64,000 bases of DNA. Origin: Ziziphus jujuba. Its lineage: Eukaryota > Streptophyta > Magnoliopsida > Rosales > Rhamnaceae. Below are positions 1-12,940 of the stretch, in pieces. Location of the stretch: the NCBI RefSeq assembly GCF_031755915.1, contig NC_083384.1, forward strand, positions 7,790,501 through 7,854,500, given 5' to 3'. The notes under the pieces were generated by a model, which saw nothing but the letters and a program-made list of their open reading frames with translations, was not told the DNA's origin and ran no database searches. The position numbers were made by a program, and so were the translations under genes. Numbering within the stretch: position 1 is the stretch's first letter; each line of letters begins with the position of its first letter.

Positions 1-3000
1 CATAATCATCACCAGCTTTTTCATCATCATCATCAACAACAACAACAACAACAACAGGCTGGGCTAACTCAGGAGCTTGGTTTCTTGAGACCCATTAGAG
101 GAATTCCAGTTTACCAAAACCCTCCTCATCCTCCTCCCCCTTTTCCATTTTCAGCACAGCTTCCTTTGGATACTAGTTGTTTGCCTTCCTCCATTAATAT
201 GAATGCTAATAACAACTCCACAACAATATCAACAACAGGTTCGAACCCATTGTTTCAGTCTTCGAGTGCTACTCATCAAGGCCTGATGCGATCGAGATTC
301 TTATCGAGATTTCCTGCTAAAAGAAGCATGAGAGCTCCTCGGATGCGATGGACTACTACACTCCATGCTCGTTTTGTTCATGCTGTTGAGCTATTAGGTG
401 GTCATGAAAGTAAGCTACTTTCTGCTTCATTTTTTCAAGCTCTCTCTCTCTGTAGCTAGCTCTTTTTCTTTTTTTCTTTTTTAATTTATACATATATATA
501 TGTTTTCTCTTAGACCCCTTTTCATCTTACACCATTCTACATTTTTCTTTTGCAATTTTTCAAAAACAAATAGGTAAAAAAGGAAAATGGAAAAGAATTG
601 ACCTTATCTTTTTTTTCTTCTTCTTTTTTCTTTTTTCTTTTTTAATCTTTACGTTTTTTAGGGGCTACTCCAAAGTCAGTTCTTGAGCTAATGGATGTGA
701 AGGATCTGACCCTTGCACATGTTAAATCTCATTTACAGGTGAGAAAACACAGTACAAAGACTAGTCACTTTCTTGCTCACATCTCTAATCTATTAATTAA
801 TTTTCTCCTCCTTAATTTGAAGAGTGGGTTTTCTTTCTATTTGTGTATTAGAGTAAAATTCTGTGACAATGATAATGATTTTGTTTTCCTCTGAAGTGGG
901 TTTAATTTGCAATTAGAGAATTTTATTTTTATTTTTTTCTTAAAACGATTGAAACTTTTTGCATATATATGTATATATTTTTTATTTTGTTTTACAGCCT
1001 ACATTACAGGAAGAAGTAGTCGCATAAGTTTCAAATTCCAATGGGGTTTTTTCTACTTTTCTTTTTGCTTGGCAGAGAGAGTCTCTCAAATCCTTAGCAC
1101 TTCTTTTTCTACTAGATCTGATGGCTCTGCTTCTGCAAGCTAATAAACAGCTTTTTTTGCCTGGAAGAATGAACCACCCCCCAAGTGAAAGAAAAATCAA
1201 TACTAACTGAGAGAGAAACAACAAGAGGAGAGAGAAAAAAAATAAAAATACATACACAAAAGAGAAAGAGGGGGGAGAGAGAGAGAGAGAGAGAGAGTAT
1301 TATCGATTTCAGAAAACAAGTAAGACAAAGCCCAAGGAAAATTCAGAATGAGTCGTATAGCCAAGCCAAAAACGGGCTTACTTATACAGTCTATCTATTA
1401 TTATATTATACATTTACAGAAAACCAAAAAATAAAAAATAAAAACAAATAGAAAAAAGAATAATAATAAGAAGTACAGAAACACCATCATTTCTCAATGA
1501 TATTTTCTTCAATCTGGTTCTCGTAACCATGCTTTCTACAACCGTGGTTAAAAGCACCCCATGCATGCATATATATACACACACACACTTATAATGTATA
1601 CATACATAAATACATGCACATGATGGTACTTTTAATGCATCTTTTATGTACTTGCTCCATCTTTTAGATCATGTATTGAATGAAAATATACACCGTACTA
1701 TTACTTCCTTTCTTTCTTTCTTTCCTTTTTTTTTTTTTTTTTTTTTTTCCTTCCTTTCTCTTTTTTTATTTTCTTTATGATATTGAAAACATTACAAATT
1801 GGCAAATGACATTACCATTATACGTACTTTTCATTCAGATGTACCGGACGGTGAAGACCACAGATAGAGCAGCTGCTTCTTCAGGTTAATTAGTGCTTTT
1901 TCTCTTTTTTTTATTTTTCTTACTTTCTTTTACTATTTTTTCTTGTTCAATCCAGAAGATTAAGCATAGAAAATGTGAAATTAAGAATTGGGTATTGTAG
2001 TTGAATATGTTATTGAAAATGGATTTTGCACATTATTTGATTAGGACAATCAGATGCGTATGAAAATGGGTCTTCCGGGGATACAACTGAAGATTTGATG
2101 TTCGACATTCAGAAGCAATCTGATCAGCAGGGTAGATTAAAAGCTCAAGATAAAGAGTACCATGGACTTTGGAGCAATTCTTCAAGGTGAATATATTTTG
2201 AATGCATATTAAATTAATAAATGTACCACCATTTATTTTGTTTCAAAAGAATTGTGGGTGAGAGAGAGAGAGAGGCTTTGATATGGAAATTAGACTAGGA
2301 ATTTCATCTTCTTAACTGACCTCCCATAACCAAATGGAACATACTCTTTGAACATACCTGTTAAGTGTTTGTATATATATGTAAAATATGAAATCATTAT
2401 CTTTCCCTATTCTCTATAATATTAATTATTACACAATTAATGTTATAAGTAAGATATGTGTCTTTTTTAGGATTTCTTAGCAGGAAATGTTAAAGAATTT
2501 AATGATGTATTATCAATGTTCTCTTTGTATCCCACTTTTCTTTCCCCATTCTCTAGCAATTGAGTGGAAAGGCCCGCTTGTCTTAGCATTTAAAAGAAAA
2601 AGAGAAAAAAGAAGCAGAACGTATTCTGAAATTTATGCATATGTTGGCCTAAAAACTTTTATTTATTATTATATAAATGGGTGTTTAGTACTCTAAGGTA
2701 ATCATGTCTAATGGGTATAGATGTTACTGGTACATTATGCTCTTTCTCTCTCTCTCTCTCTCTTCTCTCTGTCTCTCTCATGGCACATACAGACATAGTT
2801 TTATGCTAGAAATCACAAAAAGAAAGAAGGGAAATGATTTCATCACTATATATGCTTTGTTCTGTCTGTCCACAAGCATGAACACTGAAACTCCATGATG
2901 GGGTAATTATAATCTTCTTCTTCTAGTGGGTGAAAAGGAAGTAAAAAGAAACCCACAAAAACTCCTACCATTCCAAGATATGGGAATCCCGTTTGACAAA

Positions 3001-3514
3001 ATCCACCTCAAAAATGGAGATATCTCTTTCCTTTGGATTTTGTGGGACATGGATAAATAGGCCTATTAAGTGGGTCCCTACAATTAGAAAACTTAGTGTC
3101 AAAGCTACAAACTCTATATACCATATGGACCCATTAGTGGAAATCTTTGTGCCAAAGCTATATACCCTTTGAAACTTCCTTCTAATCTGTTGGTTTGGGG
3201 TAATGGGCTATCACATGGGGAGTGGGGGTCGATTCTACTTTATTTCAATCAAACACACACACAAAATATGTAAAAGTATAAGACTATAAACAAGCCAGTA
3301 AAAGATAGCTTTCTTTTTCTCAGTTTGCTTTTTCTTCTGCATGGCTTCCACTGATAGAAAATTATTCCCTCAAACTGTTGTTTTTAGCAGGGAAGCTTGG
3401 TTGCATGGCAAACCAAAGGATTCTGATGGAAGCATTAATTTACCTTCCCTAGAGGTACCAAATCTCTTCAAATTTCAAAACCCCTATATTTATATAATAT
3501 AATTTTTACCACTT

Positions 3515-3560
<46 letters not shown>

Positions 3561-4305
3561 GGATGCATGTCTCTTTGAATTGCATACTGAACAAAAAGAA
3601 AGATCTTTTATAAGTTGTGTACATTTTCATATGCTTTTCTTTCTTCATCAAGAAATTGCACACTAACAAGGAGAGATTTATAGGGAAAAAGGCCTTTTAA
3701 AAAAGCCGGTGTGGTGTGTAGTCCTTCACAAGCTATACATATGAAGGGTTAATATTGTCATTTTGGAGTTCACAAGTTGGAAAAAGGACAATCTTTATGA
3801 TGTTAAAAGCATGTCCATGTTGACCATACATGCATGTTCTTTTACATACATGAACTCCTTTATACATATATATATATATATATGCATGAATGAATGATGA
3901 TATACATTATATATTATATATATGCATGGAATAATGTTTTGGGAGTTGCAAAACTGGACATGCACACTGTTGCAGGCTTTCTAATGTACCTCTCTACCAA
4001 TGTTTGCTTTAATATTATGGTAAATATTCTATTATTCCGTGAGTCAAATGTCCTCTGATTCCCAAACCCACAGACCACGGTTCACACCCTTCTTTCATGC
4101 TATAGAATTTCATATATAGTAATTTATGGACACCCTTTTCAATTTTATTAACAAATACATTTATTTATTTATTTTGTCTCAGAAAGACTTGGATCCAAAA
4201 TGCTTAAGCTATGAGAGAATATCAGATGTAAGCTCATCTACAAACCTTTCAGGGTCGAGCCCTAAGAAACCCAATTTGGAGTTCACTTTAGGAAGACCAC
4301 ATTGA
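1..4305 (+). CDS. KAN2-like: KANADI2-like GARP-family transcription factor (5' truncated by window edge)
   Basis: KANADI proteins are nuclear transcription factors that set abaxial (lower) identity of lateral organs and act against HD-ZIP III genes. Six exons join in phase: 1-409 (open from base 1), 662-738, 1839-1884, 2045-2186, 3391-3454 and 4183-4305, ending in TGA. Exon 1 encodes a His/Gln-rich run, then the family motif RPIRGIPVY and a Pro-rich stretch. The GARP (MYB-like) DNA-binding domain spans exons 1-3: RAPRMRWTTTLHARFVHAVE, then LMDVKDLTLAHVKSHLQ, then MYRTVKTTD. The SSGQSDAYENGSSGD stretch after the domain and the C-terminal motif NLEFTLGRPH fit KAN2 better than KAN1 from memory. 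The start codon and promoter lie upstream of the window. Introns hold (GA)n and (TA)n tracts. I am confident of the family and less so of the exact paralogue. Confidence 0.93.
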
Positions 4306-4767
4306 TCTTCTTCTCTACTACTCCATTTTTGAAATTCATTATGTCTCTGAAGAAGAGAGCTTTGGGGATGAAGAATCAGGTACCCGCTAAGAAAATCAGA
4401 AGGAGGGGAAAAAAAGAAAAGAAAAGGAAAAAGAAAAGAAAAGAAAAAGAAAAGTAAAAGGAGAGCTAAAGAAAGACAAGGAGACAAGAAAGACAGAAAG
4501 CAACAAAAGGAGGAGGGGTGGAAAAAAGCATGTCCTTCCTATCAAGCTGTGAGATCCAAATCAACATATTATATTCCTACGTAAATATATGAAATCTAAT
4601 TGATTTTGTATGTTTTTGCACTCAGAAAGAGAGAGAGAAAGAAAGAGAAAGAGAGAGAAAGAGAAACCTTTAACTATCTTAAAGTATGAAGTGATCCTTG
4701 GTAATTGTAATGGAGCACTTTACATTTTATGAAATATATATATATATATATATTACCAAAGGAATTG

Positions 4768-4770
<3 letters not shown>

Positions 4771-4812
<42 letters not shown>
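4771..4812. repeat. (CT)21 perfect microsatellite
   Basis: Forty-two bases of uninterrupted CT dinucleotide, about 470 bases after the KANADI stop codon and preceded by a (TA)n tract. Likely highly length-polymorphic. GAGA-type tracts can be bound by BBR/BPC proteins, but nothing here shows a regulatory role. Confidence 0.95.
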
Positions 4813-4813
<1 letters not shown>

Positions 4814-7381
4814 ATCTCTATTCATTCCTAGGCACTTTCACATGCTTTACACTTTTACGACAAAGGAAAGAGGAGAAAGAGAGAATATAAACTAGAAAAA
4901 GCCTGAGAAATAAAGATATAAATAGAGAAATGGGGAAGCAAGAAATTAATATATATACACAAAAACACAAAAGTGGAATGCGGGAAAAAGAAAATTTTCA
5001 ATACACTTTTTTCAAGCCATTTGAGCAAAAAAACAAATACCCACGTATGGTCAAGTAAAGAAGCTTTTTTTGAAACTAAAAAATAAATAAATAAATAAAT
5101 CCTAAGCAATGGAGTAGTATTAATTTTTCATTTTGGTGTGTGTCCAAATCCTTTTTTGTTCTTTATTAGCAAAATATACAGCTTTCTCTGGACCTGTTAA
5201 AGTCTCCCAATCAGCACCTTTTTTCCTTTTTTCTTTCACTTTCTTAACTTTGTCCGAAAACTCACAAATTATTTTTGAAAACGCAAACTCGTTAGGCATT
5301 ACATATTTGTTCTCTGCCGCTACATTGGCTTAGATAATGCCAAAGTTCAGACCCTTCTATATATATGGTTATACTCTAGGAGAATCGTTCGCATGATGAT
5401 TTCCTTTGTCAATATTGCACTTTAATTTTAGTAAGGATAAAGCTTGGGACTGTCATAGTTAACTTTTCAAAAAGAAAAAGGTTTCAATCATAATATATAT
5501 TATATAATTTGTAATTAAATGCTGTTTTATCTCTTAAGGGGAAGCTTCTGTGAAAGTGGTGACAAAGTTGTAGTCTTTGATATTTGAGCTCATATGCCAT
5601 TCAATATGTATATTAGTTGGTAGTTTGCTGATCTCTATGTATTTTCAAGTTAATTAGTGAAAAACTTAATCTTTGGGAGATAAAATGAAAGAATCTAAAA
5701 AGTAAAGTCGTTTTACTTCATTAATTAAGAAAATCTAACGGATTTGTTTTTAGAATTTTATACCTATAACAAAATTAATATAAAGTGTCGGTAGTTTATT
5801 GAGTATGTACTTTAAAACTGGAAATTAATGTTCAAATCAAAGCGTAGGAATTGTGTCAAAACCCCACCATCCTTCAATTGATTTTAAAAATATTGAAATA
5901 TATAATCATAAACAATGACATAAAGAAAAGTAGGGAACCAAATATATATATATGTGGAAAAACAATGAGATTCCTACTAAATTTTTTGTTTTCTAGTCAG
6001 ATGTTTCGTTTCCATGAGTACAAATTAAATACCATTCCATTGGCGCGTAGTAAGCTGAATGTAATATGAATTTGTCAAAAAAATAAAAAATAAAAAATCC
6101 CTTGTGTGCTAATGGTTTCTTTAATAGTATTAAAAAACATATGTAAATTAAATTATCCGCAATATATTTCCACAAATTATCAATATAAATGATCGGATTG
6201 ATTTCTATTTTAGAGTGTTTTTCACATCAGAACATTTAGAATTTAATAAAATTTGAATGCACTAATTATATGTGATCTCTCAACACAGAACTTTTAAAAA
6301 GGATTGGCTACTCAATTTTTTTGTAGAGAATTGGCTACTTACATTGTATCCAGATGTGAAAATTTTTATTCTAATGTACATTTCTATGTGTCTAGTCACT
6401 CTTATTACCAGAGAAAGAAGAAAAAATTACTTACCCTCCAATTGAAACATAGAAAGTAACTATCTTCGATCTTTGAAAGAAAATATATAATAGGAGAACA
6501 AAAAAAGAAATGTTATAAATTGTTTATGAATATACAAATAATTTGGTGACATCTAAGGGCTGATATTTCACAAGAATGGAAACTATAGATATACACAACA
6601 ACAAAGAGCAAGACAAAGAGACAACACAAAAGGCAATGGTGAGAAAATTATGGAATCTCTATGTCCACACCTTCATAATGGAAATTTCGAATATGGTCCA
6701 TCTATAATAAGCTTCAATTGTACAATAATGGAATAATTCTTTTCTCCTTCCTATTATTATTCTTCTTCTGAAATGACGGCTAATGTACTTATATATAAAA
6801 ATAATAATGAATAAATCTCCAATTTATGTTTTACTGGGAAAAAAAAATGAAAATAACAATTCGTCCATGAAATGAAGTGAGAGGAAAAGAGATAGGAGTT
6901 AAAAAAAATATCCTTATAATTTTTATGTATTGTATATCAGTATACCTGTATACGAAGAAATTAATTAGTACTATAATTTCATTTAACATATATAATAATA
7001 TATAAAATTAATTTTTCTTAGTTCCAACCATATGACCTACAAGAATTAAAACTATTGTAGGGTCCAATTTTGTGGGCAAAATCTTATCTGAACGTGTGCT
7101 TAAAAACTAGCCAGAGAAATTAAACTTGTTTCATACCGACCAAACAAAACCTCAATTACTCAAACTCACCAATTCCAAAGTTCAAATCCCCTTAATTTAT
7201 AGCTTTACCAAAAAAACCCTTTATTGGGTTGTGAAAATGTATGCACATAGGGATGAAATTTCTCACACACATTTTCCTGAGAAAAATAAAATAAAATAAA
7301 TTCCAAGAAAATGTCATGAAGTCAGTCATGCACACTTTTGAAAGTCATATGGGACAATCAAGAACCCAGAGAAAGAGGGAG

Positions 7382-7436
7382 CCTTATCCCAAACGCTATA
7401 GAGGGTAGACTGAGTGGCAGACCAATCTGGGATAAG
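7382..7436. other. Short perfect inverted repeat with I-box-like arms
   Basis: CTTATCCCA and its exact reverse complement TGGGATAAG lie about 37 bases apart in otherwise anonymous intergenic DNA. Each arm contains GATAAG, the core of plant I-box light-response elements. It could be a small hairpin, a paired MYB-related binding site, or chance. No precursor-like extended stem is visible. Confidence 0.35.
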
Positions 7437-9915
7437 AGTGACCCTCATGGCCTTAACAGGGCGCGTGAAGGCCAAGTCCTTCTTAACAATTATTTTTTTT
7501 AAATAATATGTTTTTTTTTTTGTTTTGTTTTTTTATAGGGGTGGTGGTCTTATGAAAGAGGGAAAAAGGGGCACCAAATGCAAATGACCCTATAGCCCCA
7601 GAATAAAAATATAAAGAGATAGAAAAAAACAAAAAAAAAAAAAAAAAGAGGGAAAAAAGAAAAAGACCCTATTGCCTATACATAGACAATTAATTAGACA
7701 CAAGGGAAAGTTAAGGGCAAAGAGAGAGAAGGTTGGGTTTAGTTTGGAACATGATGACTTCGATTGTGCCGCGTTTCATTAAATAGAAGTCTGGTCTGCA
7801 TGGTAGCTTTTTAGCAATTATTGCTGTCATGATTACTGCCCTTTATTCACTTTTTCTTTTTTTCTTTTTTTTTCAATATTTGAATTTTTTTTTCTACGGT
7901 CTTCTTTATCTTAATTTTTTTGTTGGGCAGTGAAATATATTAATATTTTAATTGCTTTAATAAATTTTAGGAGAGTGAGAGAGACTGAGGGTTGGCTAGC
8001 TCTGGCTTAAGCTTAGCTTAAGCTAGCTGTTGTGTAAGCCGTATATATATACATATATATACATACATATGTTTGGCTAGAGAAAGGTATTTCACGTGAT
8101 ATTACTATATATGTACAGATTTTAGAGACACCAGAGGAGATGACATAAACTTAATATTCAGGCAAATTAATTAATTAATTGTACATTGAATTGTAGATTA
8201 CTTTGTGGAACAATGAAGAAGCAAAGAAAAAATGGATCTAAAAATTCCATTGAACTTAAACTTCATCGATCTTGTAAATTGTTCAAGATTTTAAAAATGA
8301 TATTATTTTATTTTAATTATAATTCTGTTTGCCGATTGCTTCAATATTATTGTTATTTCATCTTAAAAAATGAAAAAGGGCATTAATTTAATTCGTGCAA
8401 TGATCATTTGTTTTATAACATTGTTGGTTTGATTCTGGATCATACTACAGTTTAAATAACCATTTTGAGTACCGCACAACTTTTTTATTTTGATTTTGTA
8501 GCAAAAAACCCAACAGATAACTAATTATTAAGAAATCAAAGTACTTGCATGCACATTGCCATTTTGTATAGTCAATCAATTTTCAGCAGAAAGAGAGTTT
8601 GATGTGTGATAAGGACATTTTGCGAAATTTATGTAAACCCAAAACTACTTTTTATGATGCTTTATAGTCAGTGAACAATATGTCCTATAAATATCAATAG
8701 CTTTTTTTTTTTTTTTTACTCAATTGTCCTCATTAATTGAATTAAATTAATATGCAAGCACCACTATTAGTACTATTGTCCTTGGATCTTTTGCCCTGGA
8801 ATTTCCTTTTTAACGAAACTATAGCCTAAATCAGTAATACTGAAATACAAGAACTTTAAGAATTCAATCAACTACCATAGTATAAAAGTTTCTGCAATTT
8901 ATTCTTCCATGTGTTATGAAAGATACCCAACCAACCAAGCTACTCAATCCATTCATGGATTGTTCAAATTCTGATCAACATTCATGGCTCTAGCTCTTTA
9001 GTTAATTAAAGACCATATATTCAAATTTAAAATCTGAAACACTTTTTATTATGTTCACAATAGTGTGTAAGGATTTTTATTCAATTAATTAACATATGCA
9101 TATATATGCTTGGATGAATGTCACTATATCATAAGAATTTTCACGGGCACAACAAAAATATTGTCAAAGCATTTGCTTTTTTATTTCCTAACATTGAGTC
9201 TTTAATGTATATGAACTCGTCCCAATTATTTTTTTTTTTCCAAAATAATTGGCAAAGCTAATAATTTAGGTCTATTATTTAGTTGGGCCCATATTAAAAA
9301 ATCAACACTGGTCATCTCACATTAGTTTCCAAATGGCAGAGAAACCTTTTAGACTAGCAGGGATAATTACCATTTTCAATTTTTTTTTCATCTTTGGGGA
9401 GAATAATTACCAGGCACAATTTTTAACTATTCTTATTTCTAGCATATATATATATATATATAATCACTATCAAATAAGATCTTTAATATGAGTATCAATA
9501 TGAAATTTTCCGTTTTCAATCCTTGAATTTTATCAAAAATTGATATTTAAAGTTACATTTATTAATTACCGAATCCTGATAAATTCATTTTTCCTTAATA
9601 GAATTTTAATATACTATTAAACCCATATTTGATTATTTCTTATTTTAAATTTTAGCACTTAATGTGATTCAATATTTAAAGGGAAAACCTTACTTAAACC
9701 TGATTATATATACATAAAGTCAAGCACACATTATATCAACTTAATAGTTTTAGCATCATGTCTTCTTTCATTAATCCATATATCACTTTAATTGGGATTT
9801 AAAAATAAATTAATTAGTCTAATATAAATTTAGTAACATATTAAAATTCTAATTTATAAAAAAAAATATATTAAAACTCTGTTTAAAGAAAATGAATCTT
9901 ATACAATCTAATAAG

Positions 9916-9920
9916 CCATA
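9916..9920. repeat. Target-site duplication CCATA (left)
   Basis: Five bases directly before the TG of the 5' LTR, repeated exactly after the CA of the 3' LTR at 20720-20724. Five-base duplication is the norm for Ty3/gypsy integrases and shows that this is one integration event, not a recombinant. Confidence 0.95.
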
Positions 9921-9960
9921 TGTAACACCCCGTCCCGAATCGCACCGGAATCCGTGCACG

Positions 9961-10017
9961 TTGACCGAGGTTGACCGTTGACCGTTGACCGAAGGGGTCA
10001 AAGTTGACTTTTTGACT
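9961..10017. promoter_or_regulatory. W-box (WRKY site) cluster in the 5' LTR
   Basis: Seven TTGAC cores fall within 57 bases: forward at 9961, 9971, 9978, 9985, 10004 and 10012, and one reverse (GGTCAA) at 9996. TTGAC(C/T) is the established binding core of WRKY transcription factors, which act in defence and stress. Two more forward cores follow at about 10165 and 10195. The same array sits in the 3' LTR, shifted by 7781. Regulation is inferred from the motifs only. Confidence 0.6.
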
Positions 10018-10347
10018 CGGTGGGAATTTCGAGATGACTAGGGCACCGTGGCGAAGTGCACGATGCCACGAGTTCGTAGACTGGTAGCACGTCGAAAACG
10101 GAGCTACGGTTTGAAAGTTATGGACGAAACAAGTTGCGGTCCAAACTGTCCAAGGGGTGCCGGAGTTGACTTTTTGTTTATGGGGAATTGAGCTTTGACT
10201 CATGCATGGTTGTGAAGTGCTCGTCGATACGAGTTCACAGACTAGCGGCACGCTCAAAACGGACATCCGGTTAAAAAGTTATGGACGTTTGAAGTTTACC
10301 GGATACCGTATTATTTTAATATTTTTTTTGGGTCGGTGAACAGTGAA

Positions 10348-10384
10348 ATGCCACGTGTCAGTTTCTGATTGGTCCACGTGGCAT
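10348..10384. promoter_or_regulatory. Inverted pair of G-boxes in the 5' LTR
   Basis: ATGCCACGTG at 10348-10357 and CACGTGGCAT at 10375-10384 are exact reverse complements separated by 17 bases. Each contains CACGTG, the core for plant bZIP and bHLH factors (abscisic acid and light responses). The sequence GAACAGTG flanks the pair on both sides in direct orientation. The copy in the 3' LTR is at 18129-18165. Confidence 0.6.
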
Positions 10385-10479
10385 GAACAGTGTCATGCAG
10401 GGGTTTTATTTGTTAAAACACTCGGGGAAGAGAGAGAAAGAGAGAGAAGAGAGAGAAAGAGAGAGAGGAGAGAGAAAGA

Positions 10480-11010
10480 GCCACCGCCGGCCACCGGATT
10501 TTGTCACTGTTCCGGCCGAGTTACTGTACACGCGCCGGACAGAAAGCTTGCCCACCTCATTTCCGGCAAAACCTCCAAATTTCACGGCGAACGGCCGCCG
10601 GACGCGCCCGGATCGGACGTCCGAAGTTTGGCGGCGATTTTTCCCCTCCACCGCCGGCCACCGCGAATCGGCACTATTCCGGCCGATAAACAGTACACGC
10701 GCCTGACAGCCTTGATCCTCTCCTCAAGTCCGGCCTACCCACCAAAAATCACGGCCATCGGACCACCGACGCGCCGGGATCGGAGCGTTTTCCGGCGAGG
10801 GGTCGAAAATCTTCAAACGGTGATTTCTCCGCCGTCCGACCTCCGTTTTGCTCACCGTCGGTCCCGTTGGATTGCTCTCCTCACGATCTACAAATCTGCA
10901 AAATTTCACAGCAAACGGCCACCGTCGGAAATTACTGTTCCGGCGACGGTTGCCGGTGACGTGGCGGCCCGCCGGAAAGTACTGTTCCGGCGAGTACCCC
11001 GAAAATTCCG
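10480..11010. repeat. GC-rich block of about three diverged ~170-bp repeats inside the LTR
   Basis: Units start near 10480, 10652 and 10830. The first two share a strongly similar opening (CCACCGCCGGCCACCG, then CTATTCCGGCCGA or CTGTTCCGGCCGA, then AGTACACGCGCC or TGTACACGCGCC). All share a section resembling AAATTTCACGGCGAACGGCC. The block is much richer in C and G than the rest of the LTR and creates open frames on both strands by base composition. It probably forms the structured leader of the element RNA. The 3' LTR carries the same block near 18261-18791. Confidence 0.6.
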
Positions 11011-12940
11011 GCCAGCTCCAGTCCGCAGTGTTCGACCTCCTGAACCCAAATCCGACTTCCGTTTCCACCAATTCGCGACGGTTTGGGAGAATTGCAAAGC
11101 CGAAACCCGAAAAGCTTCCCGATAAAATTCCGACCCCGTCGGGTACGATCATCGGAAATTAAGACCGGATCTGTGATTAGCATCACTCGAGCTTCGATTC
11201 GGTATATAATTCGTAAATTTTAGTTATCGTTTGGTGTTCGCTCCCCGGGTACCCATTTGGGGATTACCCGAATAAAATATTAATATTTGTGGTTTTGGTA
11301 CTGTGGATGTTTTAGGTGCACGTGCAAGTAGCGGAGTCGATCCTGCGGAGGATCTTGATTGAGATACGTGCACAAGGTGAGTGACCCACCTTCAAATTAA
11401 TTTTGGGAATTTAATTGGTGAATATATAATGTGTGATTTAAATAATTGGAATTTAATTTCTATGTGCCAAATATTTATTTGAATTATTGTGGAATTATTT
11501 GTGAATTTATCGGATTTAAGAAAATGTGTATTTCACCAATTTATGCCATGTGGAACTATTTTATGGTTTTGAGGATTTTGAAATTGGTGTGGTTTTAATG
11601 GTAAATTGGGCACGATTCGATTTTCAAATATTTCAAGGAAAATATTTGGTTATGTTGGTGATTTCAATTTTTATGAAATATGCCCATAAAATATTATGGG
11701 ATTTGATTATGATATTTCGAGAAATTATTTATGCTTGGAAAAAATGTGGATATTTGAATTGATGGATTTGGGAGTTGGTGGATTTGAAAATCATGGGATT
11801 TATGGTATTAATTATAAGGAAATTGTGGAGAATTTCCCGGTTCAACCGGATGGATTATGCCCGCTATGTTTATGAAAAATGTGAAATTTGTTTTATAATT
11901 TAAATTGTGGATTTTATGATTTTTAGATGCACCGTGCACGTACTGGTGTTCTGATTATGTGATATGGTATATGTGATATGGATATTGTGCACACGGATAT
12001 GATTAGCGCGCAGGTGGGTGTGAGTAGCGCGCGGTTGATATTATGAGGGTGTCCTGTGGATGCCATCGGAGAGGGCGGCCACCCCCCATTGGCCGGGACA
12101 CCAGGTTAGCAGCGGCGCAGTGGGACGCCACGCGACCGTATGCCGGTTTCTTTCTATAACCTCCTGTCTGGCGGTACCTTGGGACGCTGGGTACTGTTGG
12201 CGCCACTGGTATATAGTGGGTGCATCAAATGATTTTCAGAACTGTGTTTTAAAAATAAAATGTTAATGAAAAATATAATTGTTACCGCTTCTGGTATTTA
12301 ATTGATGTCTTGGTTTTCGGGAAATATGAATAAAGGGTTTTGTGAAAATGTTTTAAAAGGGGAATCTTTCCAACTGAGAGAATTGTAAGGGTTTTGAGAG
12401 ACATTATTATTTCCAAATAATTATTATTTATATACCTATTACCGTGGTATGATAGTGTAGAGTAGTAGGGTCGCTCACTGAGATGATTAGCATCTCACAC
12501 TCTTAAATTCCGTTCCTCTAGGTACCAGGTTGTCGGTGTTCACTCGGAGCGGACTCGATCTTCCTCGCTGTACTTGTTCGTGCAGTACCTTGTTCTTCTT
12601 TTACTGCAGTTGTAATATTTCGTTCACTTTTGCTGTATTCTGTATTTTGTAGTACTTCATAAAGCTCTGTATACTGTATGGGACACTTATGTATTTGTAT
12701 TGCACTGGATTACTGTATTTTTATTTTGGAGTGCTGAAATTTGTGGAACCAGTTCGTCGTACTGTGGGAGGAATAAGGGAACAATTATAGAAGTGTGTTT
12801 TCAGTGCAGGAAATTTTGTGGTAAGTTCATCCCTTAGGGGAGGTTCTGCCGGATCTTCCACAGAAGGGTCCGGTAGGGTTTCCCTGGGATCAGGGCTTGT
12901 CTAGGGTTCCGGTGGGGAACTTTGGACGGGTCCTGACAGT

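Larger units (their letters stand above)
4306..9915. other. Intergenic AT-rich region, no supportable gene
   Basis: Downstream of KANADI. The first 200 bases (to about 4500) end in a long polypurine run and probably include the 3' UTR. The rest is AT-rich with (GA)n near 4626-4665, (CT)n at 4771-4812, several (TA)n tracts and short A or T runs. Open frames are short, low-complexity and match no family I recognise. I looked for tRNA T-loop-like motifs and the common conserved miRNAs and found none convincing. Confidence 0.7.
9921..12938 (+). repeat. 5' long terminal repeat (3018 bp)
   Basis: Begins TGTAACACCCCG and ends GGGTCCTGACA. It carries, in order: a cluster of WRKY-type TTGAC cores, an inverted pair of G-boxes, a (GA)n-rich leader, a GC-rich block of diverged repeats, a TATA-like TATATAA at 11203-11209, a long AT-rich section, and a GC-rich patch near 12047-12200 that can fold (GGTGTCC with GGACACC). 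It should provide promoter and transcript start for the element. The frames inside it (for example 10343-11125) overlap others on both strands and look non-coding. Confidence 0.97.

Noticed and set aside
5133..6175. Short frames in the region downstream of KANADI
   Set aside because: Low-complexity, AT-driven frames of under 75 codons without similarity or gene signals.
7181..7195. GTTCAAATCCC as a tRNA T-loop
   Set aside because: No cloverleaf arms upstream; no A-box.
10343..11125. 260-codon frame inside the LTR (and its copy at 18124-18906)
   Set aside because: It starts in the G-box region, runs through (GA)n and GC-rich repeats, and overlaps comparable frames on the other strand; no protein family is evident. 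It is best read as leader sequence.
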